A DNA stretch of 37,963 bases from Myxococcales bacterium (GTDB taxonomy: Bacteria; Myxococcota_A; Polyangia; Palsa-1104). The position numbers and the translations under genes were made by a program. Below the pieces are notes generated by a model. It made no database searches and was not told the DNA's origin. It saw only the letters and a program-made list of their open reading frames with translations. Where the stretch lies: assembly GCA_003170275.1 (NCBI GenBank), contig PNAM01000078.1, positions 1 to 37,963 of the forward strand, given 5' to 3'. Shown piece by piece: positions 8,017 through 17,619 of this stretch; within the stretch, counting starts at the first letter, position 1, and each line of letters begins with the position of its first letter.

Positions 8017-8582
8017 TTCGGTGTCAACCCCAACGCGGTGAACAGGTCCACACAGCTCTGCACCGGCGGCGTGGACTGCTTGGCGCCGGCGACCCAGTTC
8101 AGCAGCGCGTTCCACTCCGGATCGTCGGCGAGATTTTGATGCGGGAAGGTCGGGAACACCGCGACGCCGTGGTGCTCCGAGCCGCCGAAGCGCGCCGCGA
8201 GCGGCTTGAGGAGCAGCGGGATCGCCTGCACGTCCGGCAGCTGGCGCTGCGCCTGGGTGGCCGAGAGCGTGAGCCCCACGGCCGACTGGAAGTTGAGCTC
8301 GACCTCCTCGGCGGTGAGCGACGCATCGCGCTGCTCACGCGTGGAGATGTCGCCTTGGCGCAGTTTCCCGACGGAGAAGAGGCGCAGCGCGTGGCTGGGG
8401 TTGCCGTGACAGCCGAGGTACGAGCAGCGCTTGATCAGGACCGGCTGCGCGTCGCAGACGAAGTCATTGTAGTCGAGCACGGCATCCGGCACCGCCGGCT
8501 GCAGGCCCTTCGAGAGATCGTTTGCCGGACAGCCGGAAACGAGCAACCCGGCGATCACGACCAGGCAGAGGTCAGAGCGCAC
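8013..8582 (-). CDS. Cytochrome-like lipoprotein with CX4CH motif
   Basis: The GTG start at 8582 overlaps the dsbD stop by 11 bp. The 189-residue protein has a lipobox (LLVSGC, Cys18). Residues 43-60 read FVCDAQPVLIKRCSYLGCHG, where Cys53, Cys58 and His59 form CX4CH rather than CXXCH. The same context (QPIL.KRC..LGCHG) is frequent in predicted surface proteins of myxobacteria as I recall. CX4CH can bind haem c in some multihaem cytochromes, so a single unusual haem is possible. Alternatively Cys43, Cys53 and Cys58 may form disulfides. Another Cys lies near the C-terminus (VQSCVDLF). Position between dsbD and DUF4266 suggests it is a redox or thiol client of the operon. Confidence 0.72.
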   Translation of the reverse strand: MRSDLCLVVIAGLLVSGCPANDLSKGLQPAVPDAVLDYNDFVCDAQPVLIKRCSYLGCHGNPSHALRLFSVGKLRQGDISTREQRDASLTAEEVELNFQSAVGLTLSATQAQRQLPDVQAIPLLLKPLAARFGGSEHHGVAVFPTFPHQNLADDPEWNALLNWVAGAKQSTPPVQSCVDLFTALGLTPK

Positions 8583-9804
8583 TGTGCAGGATCTTCAGGA
8601 ACTCGGCAGGCTCGACCAGGCGATCGATCTTCTGCACCAGGCGCCCATCGGCTGCGATCAGCGCCACCGTGGGCAGCGTGTCGGCGCCGTAGCGCTTCTT
8701 CGCGTCGACGACGGCCGGATCCTCGTCGGAGGTGCAGTCGACCTTGACCAGCGTGAGCTGCGACAGCACCTTGGCCACCTCGGGATCGCCGAACACCTTG
8801 TGCTCCATCTCTTTGCAGGGCAGGCACCAGTCGGCGTAGAAATCCACCAGCGCCGCCGTGTGGGTCGCGCGTGCCGTTTTCACCCCGGCAGCTTCGCCGT
8901 GAATCCACGCCAGGTCAATCGAAGCCGACAGCTTGGGCGCCAGCATCCAGCCCACGACGCCGAACCCGCCGACCACCACGGCGGCGATGCCCACGCTCTT
9001 GCGCAGCTTCTCGATCCGCGGCGAGTACTTGAACGAGAGGTGGAAGCCGCCGATCGCGGCGCCGGCGGCGATCGCGACCGCGTGCACGATCAGCCAACCG
9101 TTCGAGGGCGAGCCGTAGGCGGCGAGCGGCCTGGCCACGTTGCGCAAGAAGTACAGCGCGGCGACGATCATGACCACGCCGAAGAAGCTCTTGACGGTCT
9201 CCATCCACCCGCCCGACTTGGGCAAGGAGACGGCGAACGCGGCGATCACGAAGAACAGCACGCCCATGCCGAGCGCGTAGGTGAACAGCAAGGAGCCGCC
9301 CATCACCACTGAGCGCGTGGTCGCCACGTAGGCCAGCACCGACGCCAACACCGGCCCGGTGCACGGCGCGGCGATGATCCCGCCGACCAGCCCCATCACG
9401 AACGATCCGCCGAAGCCCTTGCCGCCGAGGCCCGACAGGCGCGTCTGCAGGTTCGACGGCAACGCCAGCTCGAACGCCCCGAACATCGACGCCGCCATGA
9501 CGAAGAACAGCACGGCGATCGGGACCATGACGTACGGGCTCGACATGAACGTGCCGAACGCCCGGCCGGCGAGCGCGAACGAAACGCCGAGCGACGTATA
9601 CATGACGCCGATTCCCGCCACGTAGGTCGCCGCCAGCGCCATCGCGCGCCGGCGCGTGACCTTCTCGTCGCGTGCGCCGAACAGGCTGACGGTGATCGAG
9701 ATCATCGGGTACACGCACGGCGTCAGCGACGTCAGAAAGCCGCCGGCGAACACCGTGACGAAGGCCCACAGATAGCCGTGGGCGAGCAGCTCGGCGGAGC
9801 GCAC
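8572..9804 (-). CDS. dsbD: Thiol:disulfide interchange protein DsbD (beta and gamma domains, no alpha domain)
   Basis: The 410-residue protein carries electrons from cytoplasmic thioredoxin across the inner membrane to periplasmic thiol proteins. Eight or so membrane helices (residues ~12-290) include the two transmembrane redox cysteines: Cys30 in LTPCVYPM and Cys148 in AAPCTGP. A C-terminal thioredoxin domain has WCLPCK (Cys327, Cys330) and a cis-Pro (TLPTVAL). The N-terminal immunoglobulin-like alpha domain of E. coli DsbD is absent, so the protein must hand electrons straight from the gamma domain to its partner. The adjacent TlpA is an obvious candidate. The start is GTG 9804, one base after the tlpA stop, so the two are probably coupled. 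Confidence 0.93.
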   Translation of the reverse strand: MRSAELLAHGYLWAFVTVFAGGFLTSLTPCVYPMISITVSLFGARDEKVTRRRAMALAATYVAGIGVMYTSLGVSFALAGRAFGTFMSSPYVMVPIAVLFFVMAASMFGAFELALPSNLQTRLSGLGGKGFGGSFVMGLVGGIIAAPCTGPVLASVLAYVATTRSVVMGGSLLFTYALGMGVLFFVIAAFAVSLPKSGGWMETVKSFFGVVMIVAALYFLRNVARPLAAYGSPSNGWLIVHAVAIAAGAAIGGFHLSFKYSPRIEKLRKSVGIAAVVVGGFGVVGWMLAPKLSASIDLAWIHGEAAGVKTARATHTAALVDFYADWCLPCKEMEHKVFGDPEVAKVLSQLTLVKVDCTSDEDPAVVDAKKRYGADTLPTVALIAADGRLVQKIDRLVEPAEFLKILHSAL

Positions 9805-9805
9805 G

Positions 9806-10309
9806 CTAGTTGGCCTTGTCGGCGAGCTGCGAGAGCTGTTGCTCGATCTTGCGCTCGTCGCCCTCGTCGAAGCCGGCGTTCAGCGCGCGCACCACGCCCG
9901 ATTTGTCGACCACGAACGACGACGGCATCTTGGGCGGCGCGTACTTGCCGACGATGCTCTTGTCGGTGTCGGCGATGACCGTGAGCTGGCTCTGCAGCCC
10001 GTGCGAGCGCAGGAAGTCGGCGGCGTTGCTCTTGTCGTCGTCGATGTTGATGGTGACGATCTCGATGCCCCGGGCCTTCAGCCGCGCCGCCATCTTGCCC
10101 AAAAGCGGCAGCTCCTTCTTGCAGGGCTCGCACCACGAGGCCCAGAAGTCGACCAGCACCACCTTGCCGCGCAAGCCGGACAGCTTGACGGTTTGTCCCG
10201 CGATCGACTTCTTCTCGAAGTCGGCGGCCTGGTCTCCCTTTTTGACCTCGGCGAGCGCGGAGGTAGCGAGCGTCAGCGCCAAAGCGAGCGTGGCGTTGCG
10301 TGCAAACAT
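9806..10309 (-). CDS. TlpA-like periplasmic thioredoxin
   Basis: This 167-residue protein has a signal peptide (ALALTLATSALA-E) and a thioredoxin fold of the TlpA/ResA type. The active site is WCEPC (Cys60, Cys63), followed by TINIDDDKSNAADFL and a cis-proline in KMPSSFVVDKSG. A good SD (AAGGAG) precedes the ATG. Such proteins reduce specific periplasmic disulfides, for example apocytochrome cysteines or copper-site thiols. With DsbD one base downstream and Rieske 16 bp upstream, the pair forms an electron supply for exported thiols made by this operon. Confidence 0.9.
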   Translation of the reverse strand: MFARNATLALALTLATSALAEVKKGDQAADFEKKSIAGQTVKLSGLRGKVVLVDFWASWCEPCKKELPLLGKMAARLKARGIEIVTINIDDDKSNAADFLRSHGLQSQLTVIADTDKSIVGKYAPPKMPSSFVVDKSGVVRALNAGFDEGDERKIEQQLSQLADKAN

Positions 10310-10325
10310 CGTTGTTCTCCTTAGA

Positions 10326-10967
10326 TCAGGTTCGGGTCGTGTAGACGACGGTCTTGTTGTAGTCGACCTGGACGTTGCCCGAGCCGTCGACGCACAGCGA
10401 GTAGTGCTCGAGCGCCGAGTGGGCCGGCGAGGTCGGGTGATTGCCGTCGAGATCGAAGGTCGCGCCGTGGCAGTTGCAATACCACTCGGTGGTCTTCTTG
10501 GTCACGGTGCAGCCGGCGTGCGGGCACGAGCCGTTGATCGCGTACAGGCCGCCCGCATCGCGGCACACGAACAGGTCATAGTTGAAGTTGTCGGTGAAGT
10601 GCTTCACCTGGCCGACCGCGATGGCGGAGGCGGGGCCCGCGTTCAGCGAGCCGGAGCAGTTGCCCACGGTGCCGGAGTCCTGACCGCCGGTGGTGCCGGA
10701 GTCCTTGCCGCCGGTGGTGCCGGAGTCCTTGCCGCCGGTGGTGCCCGCATCCTGACCGCCGCCATTGCCGTTGCCATCGCCGTTGCCGTCGCCGTTGTCG
10801 GTCCCGAGGCCGCCGACCGCGACGCGCGCGCCGCCCGGATCGCAGGCCGACAGGCCGAGGGTGACCAGCCCGGCTCCGGCGACCGCGCAGAAGCCACGCC
10901 GGGAGACGCCGCCTTTGCAGGGGGGCAGGTCCTCGATGGAGAGACTATCGAGCTGGTGGTTCCGCAT
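10326..10967 (-). CDS. Tat-exported Rieske [2Fe-2S] protein with repeat linker
   Basis: The start is ATG 10967; a much longer frame through 14021 is rejected as chance. The 213-residue product has a twin-arginine signal (SRRGFCAVAGAG) with a lipobox (LGLSAC, Cys42), so it is probably a Tat-exported lipoprotein. Residues ~55-102 form a flexible Gly/Asp/Asn-rich linker with repeated DSGTTGGK units. The C-terminal Rieske domain has CPHAGC (Cys148, His150, Cys153) and CNCHG (Cys164, Cys166, His167): all four cluster ligands and the disulfide pair are present. It lacks the membrane-helix layout of a bc1 subunit and has no cytochrome b neighbour. It is therefore an electron carrier of another pathway. 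It is the first gene of the operon that runs to 3094. Confidence 0.88.
   Translation of the reverse strand: MRNHQLDSLSIEDLPPCKGGVSRRGFCAVAGAGLVTLGLSACDPGGARVAVGGLGTDNGDGNGDGNGNGGGQDAGTTGGKDSGTTGGKDSGTTGGQDSGTVGNCSGSLNAGPASAIAVGQVKHFTDNFNYDLFVCRDAGGLYAINGSCPHAGCTVTKKTTEWYCNCHGATFDLDGNHPTSPAHSALEHYSLCVDGSGNVQVDYNKTVVYTTRT
10669..10764. repeat. Four tandem 24-bp units in the Rieske linker
   Basis: Units of 24 bp begin at 10669, 10693, 10717 and 10741. The first and last differ slightly from the middle two. They encode the DSGTTGGK/Q octapeptide repeated between the export signal and the Rieske domain. Length is a multiple of three, so copy-number change would alter linker length without breaking the frame. 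Not a CRISPR array: no spacers. Confidence 0.85.
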
Positions 10968-11005
10968 GGTGCTCTTCCCCAAGCAAAAGGAGATCCAAGT
11001 TTCCG

Positions 11006-11024
11006 CGAGGTTATCAGTACCTCG
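11006..11024. promoter_or_regulatory. Inverted repeat upstream of the Rieske operon
   Basis: CGAGGTtatcagtACCTCG is a perfect 6-bp inverted repeat with a 7-bp centre, ending about 39 bp before the Rieske start codon at 10967. Its position fits an operator or an early transcript hairpin of the nine-gene operon. No regulator is recognised, and no confident promoter boxes are visible around it. Confidence 0.3.
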
Positions 11025-11195
11025 ACGCGGGGCAAGGGGCCACGGAATCGCTGCGATCTGCCACGGAGACCGGAGGCCCCAACCGATGCCGACCGTTGGT
11101 TGCAGGCCGCGTTTCCCTTCGAGAATCCGCGCTGCGAAGGGCGGCGCGGGCGGCCCGGCACCATCGGACAGATGGGGCAGGTCTTTCGTCTGAAT

Positions 11196-11221
11196 TGCGC
11201 AGACTTCGAACACTGCGCAAG
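11196..11221. terminator. Possible stem-loop after the kinase gene
   Basis: TTGCGCAG (11196-11203) and CTGCGCAA (11214-11221) make a perfect 8-bp stem with a 10-base loop, 25 bp downstream of the leftward kinase stop at 11246. There is no long T run on either side, so this is at best a weak or factor-assisted terminator. It separates the kinase from the redox operon promoter region. Confidence 0.35.
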
Positions 11222-11245
11222 CTTGGTACACCAGATTTCCGACAG

Positions 11246-12688
11246 CTAGCGGGTCAGGTCCTCGACCCGCTCGATCCGCTCCCCGGGACGAACCGTCAGA
11301 TGAAGCTTGCGACGCACGCCAAGAGGCTCGTTGGTCAGCTCGACGGAGTGCTCGCCGGCTTCGAGCGACAGGCCGAGCAGCGGCGTTTCGCCGAGGTCCG
11401 CGCCGTCGATGCGCACGTGGGCCCACGGCACCGCGTTCAAGTCGACGCGACCGGGTTCGAGCGCCGGGCGCGTCTCTTTGCCGTGGGTTGGAATCGCGTG
11501 ATGCGCCGCCCCGGGTCTCCCGTTCGCCTTCACGCTCTCGTTCGCGTTCACGTCGGCGTTCACGTTCACGCTCTCGTTCGCGTTCACGCTCTCGTTCGCG
11601 TTCACGTTCGCGCTCACGTGCTCCACCTTCGCGCTCTGCGCAGCCGGCCGCGACTCCGCTCGCAACGCCGCGCGCGCACGCATCGCCACCACCCCGCCGA
11701 CCGCGAGCAGCAGCGGCACGATCACGAACAACATCCGGCTGCGCGCACCGGAGCCGCTCGCCGCACGCGTGGCCATCGTCGATAGCCGGCTCGCGGGCCC
11801 GGCCGGCCCCGCCTCGAGCACCGCCGCGACGCGCGCCACCAGCTCCGCGCGCCCGGCCGAGCGCGCCCCGGCGCCCTTGTCGAGCACCGCCTCGAACGCG
11901 TCGCGCATGGCGGCCGCCTCGGCGAATCGGGCATCGCGCGACGGCGCGAGCGCGCGCTTGAGCACCGCCGACAGCTCGGCATCGCAGCCTTCCATCTCGG
12001 GCACCAGCCCGACGCGCGCCTGTTTCTCCGCGCGCTCCGGATCGCGGTCGTACGCCGGTCGTCCGGTCGCCGCTTCGCACAACACCAGCGCCAGCGCGTA
12101 CAGATCGGCGCGCCCGTCGGCTCCTTCGCCACGCGCCTGCTCCGGCGCGAGGTAGCGGCGCGTGCCGGCGCGTCCTCGCGGCGCGAACCTGGCCAGCCCG
12201 AAGTCCGCCAACAGGGCGTGTCCGTCGAGCGAGAGCAGCACGTTGCGCGGCGTCACGTCGCCGTGCACCAGCTGGGCACCGCGCCGATCCGAGCGCGCAT
12301 GCACGTAGGCGAGCGCGTCGCACAGCTGGCTGCCGAGCAGCGCCACCGCCGCCGGGCCGAGCGGCGCGCGATCCACGCCGGCGATCCGATGGAGCTCGCC
12401 GCCGCGCACCCACTCCATGACCAGGAAGTAGCTGCCGTCGAGCTCGCCGAACTCGAACACCGGCACCACGTGCGGGTGCGAAAGGGACAGCGCGACCCGC
12501 GCCTCCTCGACGAACCGGGCGCGCGCCGCCTCGTCGGTGAGCCGCTCCGGCCGCATGCGCTTGACCACCACCGTCTTTTGCACGCGCGCGGCGCCGAGGA
12601 CGCGCGCCAGGAACACCTCGCCCATGCCGCCCGCGCCGAGCGGCGCGATCAGCTCGTACCGGCCGAAGCGTTCGGGCGCGCTGCTCAC
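11246..12688 (-). CDS. Membrane-anchored Ser/Thr protein kinase with HGD catalytic loop and PEGA-like C-terminus
   Basis: The GTG at 12688 starts a 480-residue Hanks-type kinase. The Gly loop is LGAGGMGEVFLA, the beta3 Lys is in VVVKRMRP, the catalytic loop reads HGDVTPRNVLL, then ADFGLARF and YLAPEQAR. The usual HRD arginine is glycine, so this is a non-RD kinase while the catalytic Asp and Asn remain. A transmembrane helix follows near 320 (MLFVIVPLLLAVGGVVAM). After it comes an Asn/Glu/Ser/Val repeat linker and a PEGA-like domain (VPWAHVRIDGADLGETPL) presumed periplasmic. It is divergent from the PEGA/Kelch pair at 12753. Substrate unknown; it may signal envelope state to cytoplasmic targets. 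Confidence 0.88.
   Translation of the reverse strand: MSSAPERFGRYELIAPLGAGGMGEVFLARVLGAARVQKTVVVKRMRPERLTDEAARARFVEEARVALSLSHPHVVPVFEFGELDGSYFLVMEWVRGGELHRIAGVDRAPLGPAAVALLGSQLCDALAYVHARSDRRGAQLVHGDVTPRNVLLSLDGHALLADFGLARFAPRGRAGTRRYLAPEQARGEGADGRADLYALALVLCEAATGRPAYDRDPERAEKQARVGLVPEMEGCDAELSAVLKRALAPSRDARFAEAAAMRDAFEAVLDKGAGARSAGRAELVARVAAVLEAGPAGPASRLSTMATRAASGSGARSRMLFVIVPLLLAVGGVVAMRARAALRAESRPAAQSAKVEHVSANVNANESVNANESVNVNADVNANESVKANGRPGAAHHAIPTHGKETRPALEPGRVDLNAVPWAHVRIDGADLGETPLLGLSLEAGEHSVELTNEPLGVRRKLHLTVRPGERIERVEDLTR
11515..11620. repeat. Degenerate 18-bp repeats in the kinase linker
   Basis: Repeated units made from the words CGTTCACG and CTCTCGTTCG on the plus strand encode NANESV/NVNADV hexapeptides on the minus strand. 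They lie between the kinase membrane helix and the PEGA-like domain. The array is in frame (multiples of 6 bp), so it may vary in length between strains. Confidence 0.7.
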
Positions 12689-12752
12689 GTCGACGAGATC
12701 CTAGCACGCGGCTTGACCGGCGGCCGGGACCGACGGCACACTGCGCGACGTC

Positions 12753-13856
12753 TTGTCGGCCTCGTTTCTCCCCACCGCGTTGATCGCCTGCACGCTCGCG
12801 TCGGCGCTCCCGGCCTACGCCGAGCCGCACACCGCCTTCTTGTGGTGGGGCGAGCCGGATCCGACCGGCGCCGATGAGGCGTTTCTCTCGTTGGCGCGCC
12901 GGCGGGGCGCTTCCGCGCTGCGCGAGGTGCCGGGCCAGCTCGCGGCCGGGACCGGCTCGACCCGGCTGCAGCACGCGGTCGCCACCTATCAAGCGCTCAA
13001 GCTCGACGCGGCCCTCGCGGAGCTCGACGCGCTCGAGCGCGAGATCGCCCCGTCGGGCGGCGGCGGCCTGGGCCAGGGCGAGTTGGTCGATCTGCACGCC
13101 TATCGCGCGGCGGCGCGGATCGCGCGCGGGGACGACGCGGCCGCGTGGGACGATCTGTTGGCGGTGGCGCGGCTGGCGCCCGGCCGCCCGCTCGACCCGG
13201 CGCGCTTTGCGCCGCGCTTGATCGATGCCGCCCGGCGCGCCGCGCAGTCGGTGGGAGCGCCGGTGCACCTGGCGATCTCGACCGCGCCGGACGATGCGCT
13301 GGTGATCCTCGACGGTCAGCTGGTGGGACGCGGCCACGTCGAGGCCTCCGCCGCGCCGGGCGCACACCTGGTCCGCGCCGAGCGATCCGGGTTTCGCGCG
13401 GCCGGCCAGGTGGTCGAGGTCACGCCGTCGGGCGGCGACGCCCACCTCACGCTGTCGGCCGAGGTCGCGCCGTCGCCCGCCGAGCTCGCGCGGCGCGCCG
13501 CGTTGTCGGGCGCGACCGAAGTCCTGGCGGCGTGGGTCGAACGACGCGACGGCAGCGCCGAGATCGCGCTCGAACGCCTCGACACCAAGACCAGCCGGCG
13601 CCTCGGCCGCGCGGCGGTTCCGGACAATCAGCAGCTCACCGCGACGGCGCTCGCCTCGGCCGTCGACGGGCTGATCGTCTCCGTCGACGCGCAGGGTCCC
13701 GCGACCCCGCGGATCCGCTGGTGGCGCCGGCCGCTGACCTGGGGTCTCGCCGGCGGCGTGGCCGCGATCGCGCTCGGCGTCGGGCTCGGCGTGGGGCTCG
13801 GCGTGAGCCACGAGACCGGCACCCGCGCGAGCGTCGATCTGGGAGCGGCCCGGTGA
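12753..13856 (+). CDS. Exported PEGA-domain protein with C-terminal membrane segment
   Basis: The 367-residue product appears to begin at TTG 12753, which gives a plausible signal peptide (LPTALIACTLASALPAYA-EPH). No good SD is visible and the gap to the divergent kinase is only 64 bp, so the start is uncertain. Residues 30-165 are Ala/Leu-rich helices, possibly tetratricopeptide-like. Residues ~172-220 form a PEGA domain (HLAISTAPDDALVILDGQLV). A Gly-rich hydrophobic helix lies at ~328-350. PEGA domains are small beta folds common in myxobacterial surface proteins. The 4-bp GTGA overlap with the Kelch lipoprotein implies joint production. Confidence 0.75.
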   Translation: MSASFLPTALIACTLASALPAYAEPHTAFLWWGEPDPTGADEAFLSLARRRGASALREVPGQLAAGTGSTRLQHAVATYQALKLDAALAELDALEREIAPSGGGGLGQGELVDLHAYRAAARIARGDDAAAWDDLLAVARLAPGRPLDPARFAPRLIDAARRAAQSVGAPVHLAISTAPDDALVILDGQLVGRGHVEASAAPGAHLVRAERSGFRAAGQVVEVTPSGGDAHLTLSAEVAPSPAELARRAALSGATEVLAAWVERRDGSAEIALERLDTKTSRRLGRAAVPDNQQLTATALASAVDGLIVSVDAQGPATPRIRWWRRPLTWGLAGGVAAIALGVGLGVGLGVSHETGTRASVDLGAAR

Positions 13857-15196
13857 GGCGCGAGCTGCTCGGCCTGATCCTGGTCGCATCCTGCGGATCG
13901 CCCACGATCGACGTGACCCTGCGGGTGCCGGCCGGTCAACATCCGCTCCGCGAGGCCGATCACGTGTGGCTGTCGCTCCTCGATTCGAGCGGGCAAACCC
14001 GCTACACCCGCGACGCCGCACCGTCGGTGGATCGGTTGCAGCTCGCGAGCATCCTGCCGGGCACCGGGTACGCGATCGCCCTCTCCGCGACCTTCGCAGG
14101 CGATACGATCGCGCAGGGGCGAAGCTGCCCGTTCGATCTGGCGGCCGGCGCTCCGGCCCCGACCGTGCCGCTCTACTTCAGCCTGGTGGGCCGCTTCGCG
14201 CCGGCGCAACCGCCCTCGGCGGTGCGGTTCGGGGCGACCGCTTTCTTCGACGGCACGACGCCGACCTTCGCCGGCGGCGCCGCGCCGGGCGGACCGTCCC
14301 TGGCCAGCTCGGATGCCTACGACGCGGTCGCGGGCGAGTTCCGCGCCGGCCTCCTGTTGAATGCCGCGCGCGCAGGGGCGCAGGCGGTCACGCTTGCCGA
14401 CGGCACCGTGCTCCTGTTCGGCGGCGCCGCGCCGGGCGCGGTGGGCATCGAATCGATCGCCGGGGGCAAGGCCACGCCGCAGGCGACCGGCTTTCCGCCC
14501 GATCAGGTCGAGCACGCGGCGGTCGCGTTTCCCGACGGGACGGTGCTGATCACCGGTGGTCACGGCGCAGGCGCGGCGCCGACCGCGCAGGCCTTCCTGG
14601 TCAGGCAGGGCGGCACCGTCGTCGATCCGCTGACCGGCCTGTTGCGTGCGCGCGCGCGCCACACCGCGACCTTGCTCGGCGGCGCTGCCGGCGCTGCGGC
14701 CGTGATCGCCGGCGGCCGCGACGCCGTCGGTCCGGTCGACGTGATCGAGCTCTACACGCCCTCGGGCGGCTTCGAGCCGTCCGGCGCGCTGCTCACGCCG
14801 CGCTTCGACCACAGCGCGACGCTGTTGGCGAGCGGGCTGGTGCTGGTCGTCGGCGGCACCGGTGCCGACGGGCAGCCCGTGGCGCGCGCCGAGCTGATCG
14901 ATCCGCTGCAGCGCAGCGCGCATCTCGCGGGCGTGCTCCGGACGCCGCGCGCCCAACACACGGCCACACTGCTTCCGTCGGGCCGCGTGCTGATCACCGG
15001 CGGCCTCGGCGGCGACGGCGCGCCCACCGCGAGCGTCGAGATCTTCGACCCCACGCTGGGCGCCGCCGGCGACTTCGTAGCCGCCCAGCCGCTCAGCTCG
15101 CCTCGCAGCGGCCACGCAGCCCTGCCGCTGTGCGACGGTACGCTGCTCCTCTCCGGCGGCGGCCCCGGCGCCGACCTGTACACGCCCGCTCCCTAG
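13853..15196 (+). CDS. Kelch-like repeat lipoprotein
   Basis: The GTG at 13853 overlaps the upstream stop (GTGA) and follows GGGAGCGG. It gives a lipoprotein signal (LLGLILVASC), supporting this start over an open frame that continues far upstream. The 447-residue product has an N-terminal Ig-like domain, then Kelch/galactose-oxidase-like blades recognisable by GTVLLFGG, GTVLITGG, ARHTATLL, GLVLVVGG, QHTATLLPSGRVLITGG and GTLLLSGG. Such propellers bind ligands or partners at the cell surface. No catalytic residues are seen. It ends 2 bp from the convergent activator gene. Confidence 0.82.
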   Translation: MRRELLGLILVASCGSPTIDVTLRVPAGQHPLREADHVWLSLLDSSGQTRYTRDAAPSVDRLQLASILPGTGYAIALSATFAGDTIAQGRSCPFDLAAGAPAPTVPLYFSLVGRFAPAQPPSAVRFGATAFFDGTTPTFAGGAAPGGPSLASSDAYDAVAGEFRAGLLLNAARAGAQAVTLADGTVLLFGGAAPGAVGIESIAGGKATPQATGFPPDQVEHAAVAFPDGTVLITGGHGAGAAPTAQAFLVRQGGTVVDPLTGLLRARARHTATLLGGAAGAAAVIAGGRDAVGPVDVIELYTPSGGFEPSGALLTPRFDHSATLLASGLVLVVGGTGADGQPVARAELIDPLQRSAHLAGVLRTPRAQHTATLLPSGRVLITGGLGGDGAPTASVEIFDPTLGAAGDFVAAQPLSSPRSGHAALPLCDGTLLLSGGGPGADLYTPAP

Positions 15197-15198
15197 AT

Positions 15199-16881
<1,683 letters not shown>

Positions 16882-16933
16882 GCCGGCGCAGTATAGCAGT
16901 GTGCAGCCCGCCAGCCGTGATATGAGAGGAGAC

Positions 16934-17542
16934 ATGCGCGCACTAGCGCTCCTCGCAGTCGCCGCCGTCACCGCCTGCGGCTCCCCGCCGGCGACCCCGG
17001 TGGTGAGCACGCTGACGGTGTCCGGCGACTTTGCCGCACCGACGCAGCCGCCGCCCGGGCTGTCGATCGCGACGGCCGCGTTGCACGTGGTCGAGCTGGG
17101 CGCGGTCTCCGATCGCTCCTCGTCGGATCTGCGCACGCAGGTGGAGGCGCTCGACCTGGCGATGGCGGGCACCGTGACGGCGACGCTGCCGTCCGCGCCG
17201 CCGGCGCTCTACTCCGGGCTGCGCTTCACCCTGGGCGACGCGATGACCTCCGGCGTCGATCTGACCGGCGCCTTCGGGACCGCGCGGCTGCACGTGATGC
17301 TCTCCAACGCGCCGGTCTACGTGTCCTGCGCCGATCCCCTGCCGCTCGATCCCGGCGGCCGCGTCGAGCTGCTCCTGCACGCGGATCTGGCGCATTGGTT
17401 CGACGGCGTCGATCTCACAGCCACGACCTCCGACTCCGACGACAACGGCATCCTGATCTCCGCCGACGACAACCCGGTGCTGGCCGCACGGATCACCGCC
17501 AACATCGAAGCCTCGTTTCAGCTCGACTGCCGATCGATGTAA
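16934..17542 (+). CDS. Lipoprotein, DUF4382-like or unknown beta domain
   Basis: The ATG at 16934 has an AGGAGA SD. It yields a lipobox (ALLAVAAVTAC, Cys15) and a 202-residue product. The mature chain contains VSTLTVSGDF, ALHVVELGAV, LYSGLRFTLGD and VELLLHADLAHWFDG, a run of beta strands with a pair of Cys (VSCADP, QLDCRS). The pattern resembles the small carbohydrate-binding-like lipoproteins common in this group, but I do not recognise the family. It is divergent from the FHA activator, with 52 bp between starts, so the activator might control it; this is inference. Confidence 0.68.
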   Translation: MRALALLAVAAVTACGSPPATPVVSTLTVSGDFAAPTQPPPGLSIATAALHVVELGAVSDRSSSDLRTQVEALDLAMAGTVTATLPSAPPALYSGLRFTLGDAMTSGVDLTGAFGTARLHVMLSNAPVYVSCADPLPLDPGGRVELLLHADLAHWFDGVDLTATTSDSDDNGILISADDNPVLAARITANIEASFQLDCRSM

Positions 17543-17619
17543 CCGGGGTCAGTGCGGACCCTCTTGCCGCGCCTGGGAATGGAGCAGCTGTGCGTCACGG
17601 CCGCGCGGAGCTGAGAAGC

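Noticed and set aside
10669..10764. Possible CRISPR array
   Set aside because: The units are directly adjacent with no unique spacers and translate in frame as a peptide repeat.
13145..13852. Upstream extension of the Kelch lipoprotein frame
   Set aside because: It overlaps the PEGA gene and has no domain. The GTG at 13853 with its lipobox and GTGA overlap explains the gene better.
10326..14021. A continuous 1231-codon minus frame across the Rieske gene, the kinase and the PEGA/Kelch genes
   Set aside because: High-GC DNA keeps off-frames open. Only the last 213 codons carry a domain; the rest is Arg/Ala/Gly-rich and overlaps well-supported genes in other frames.
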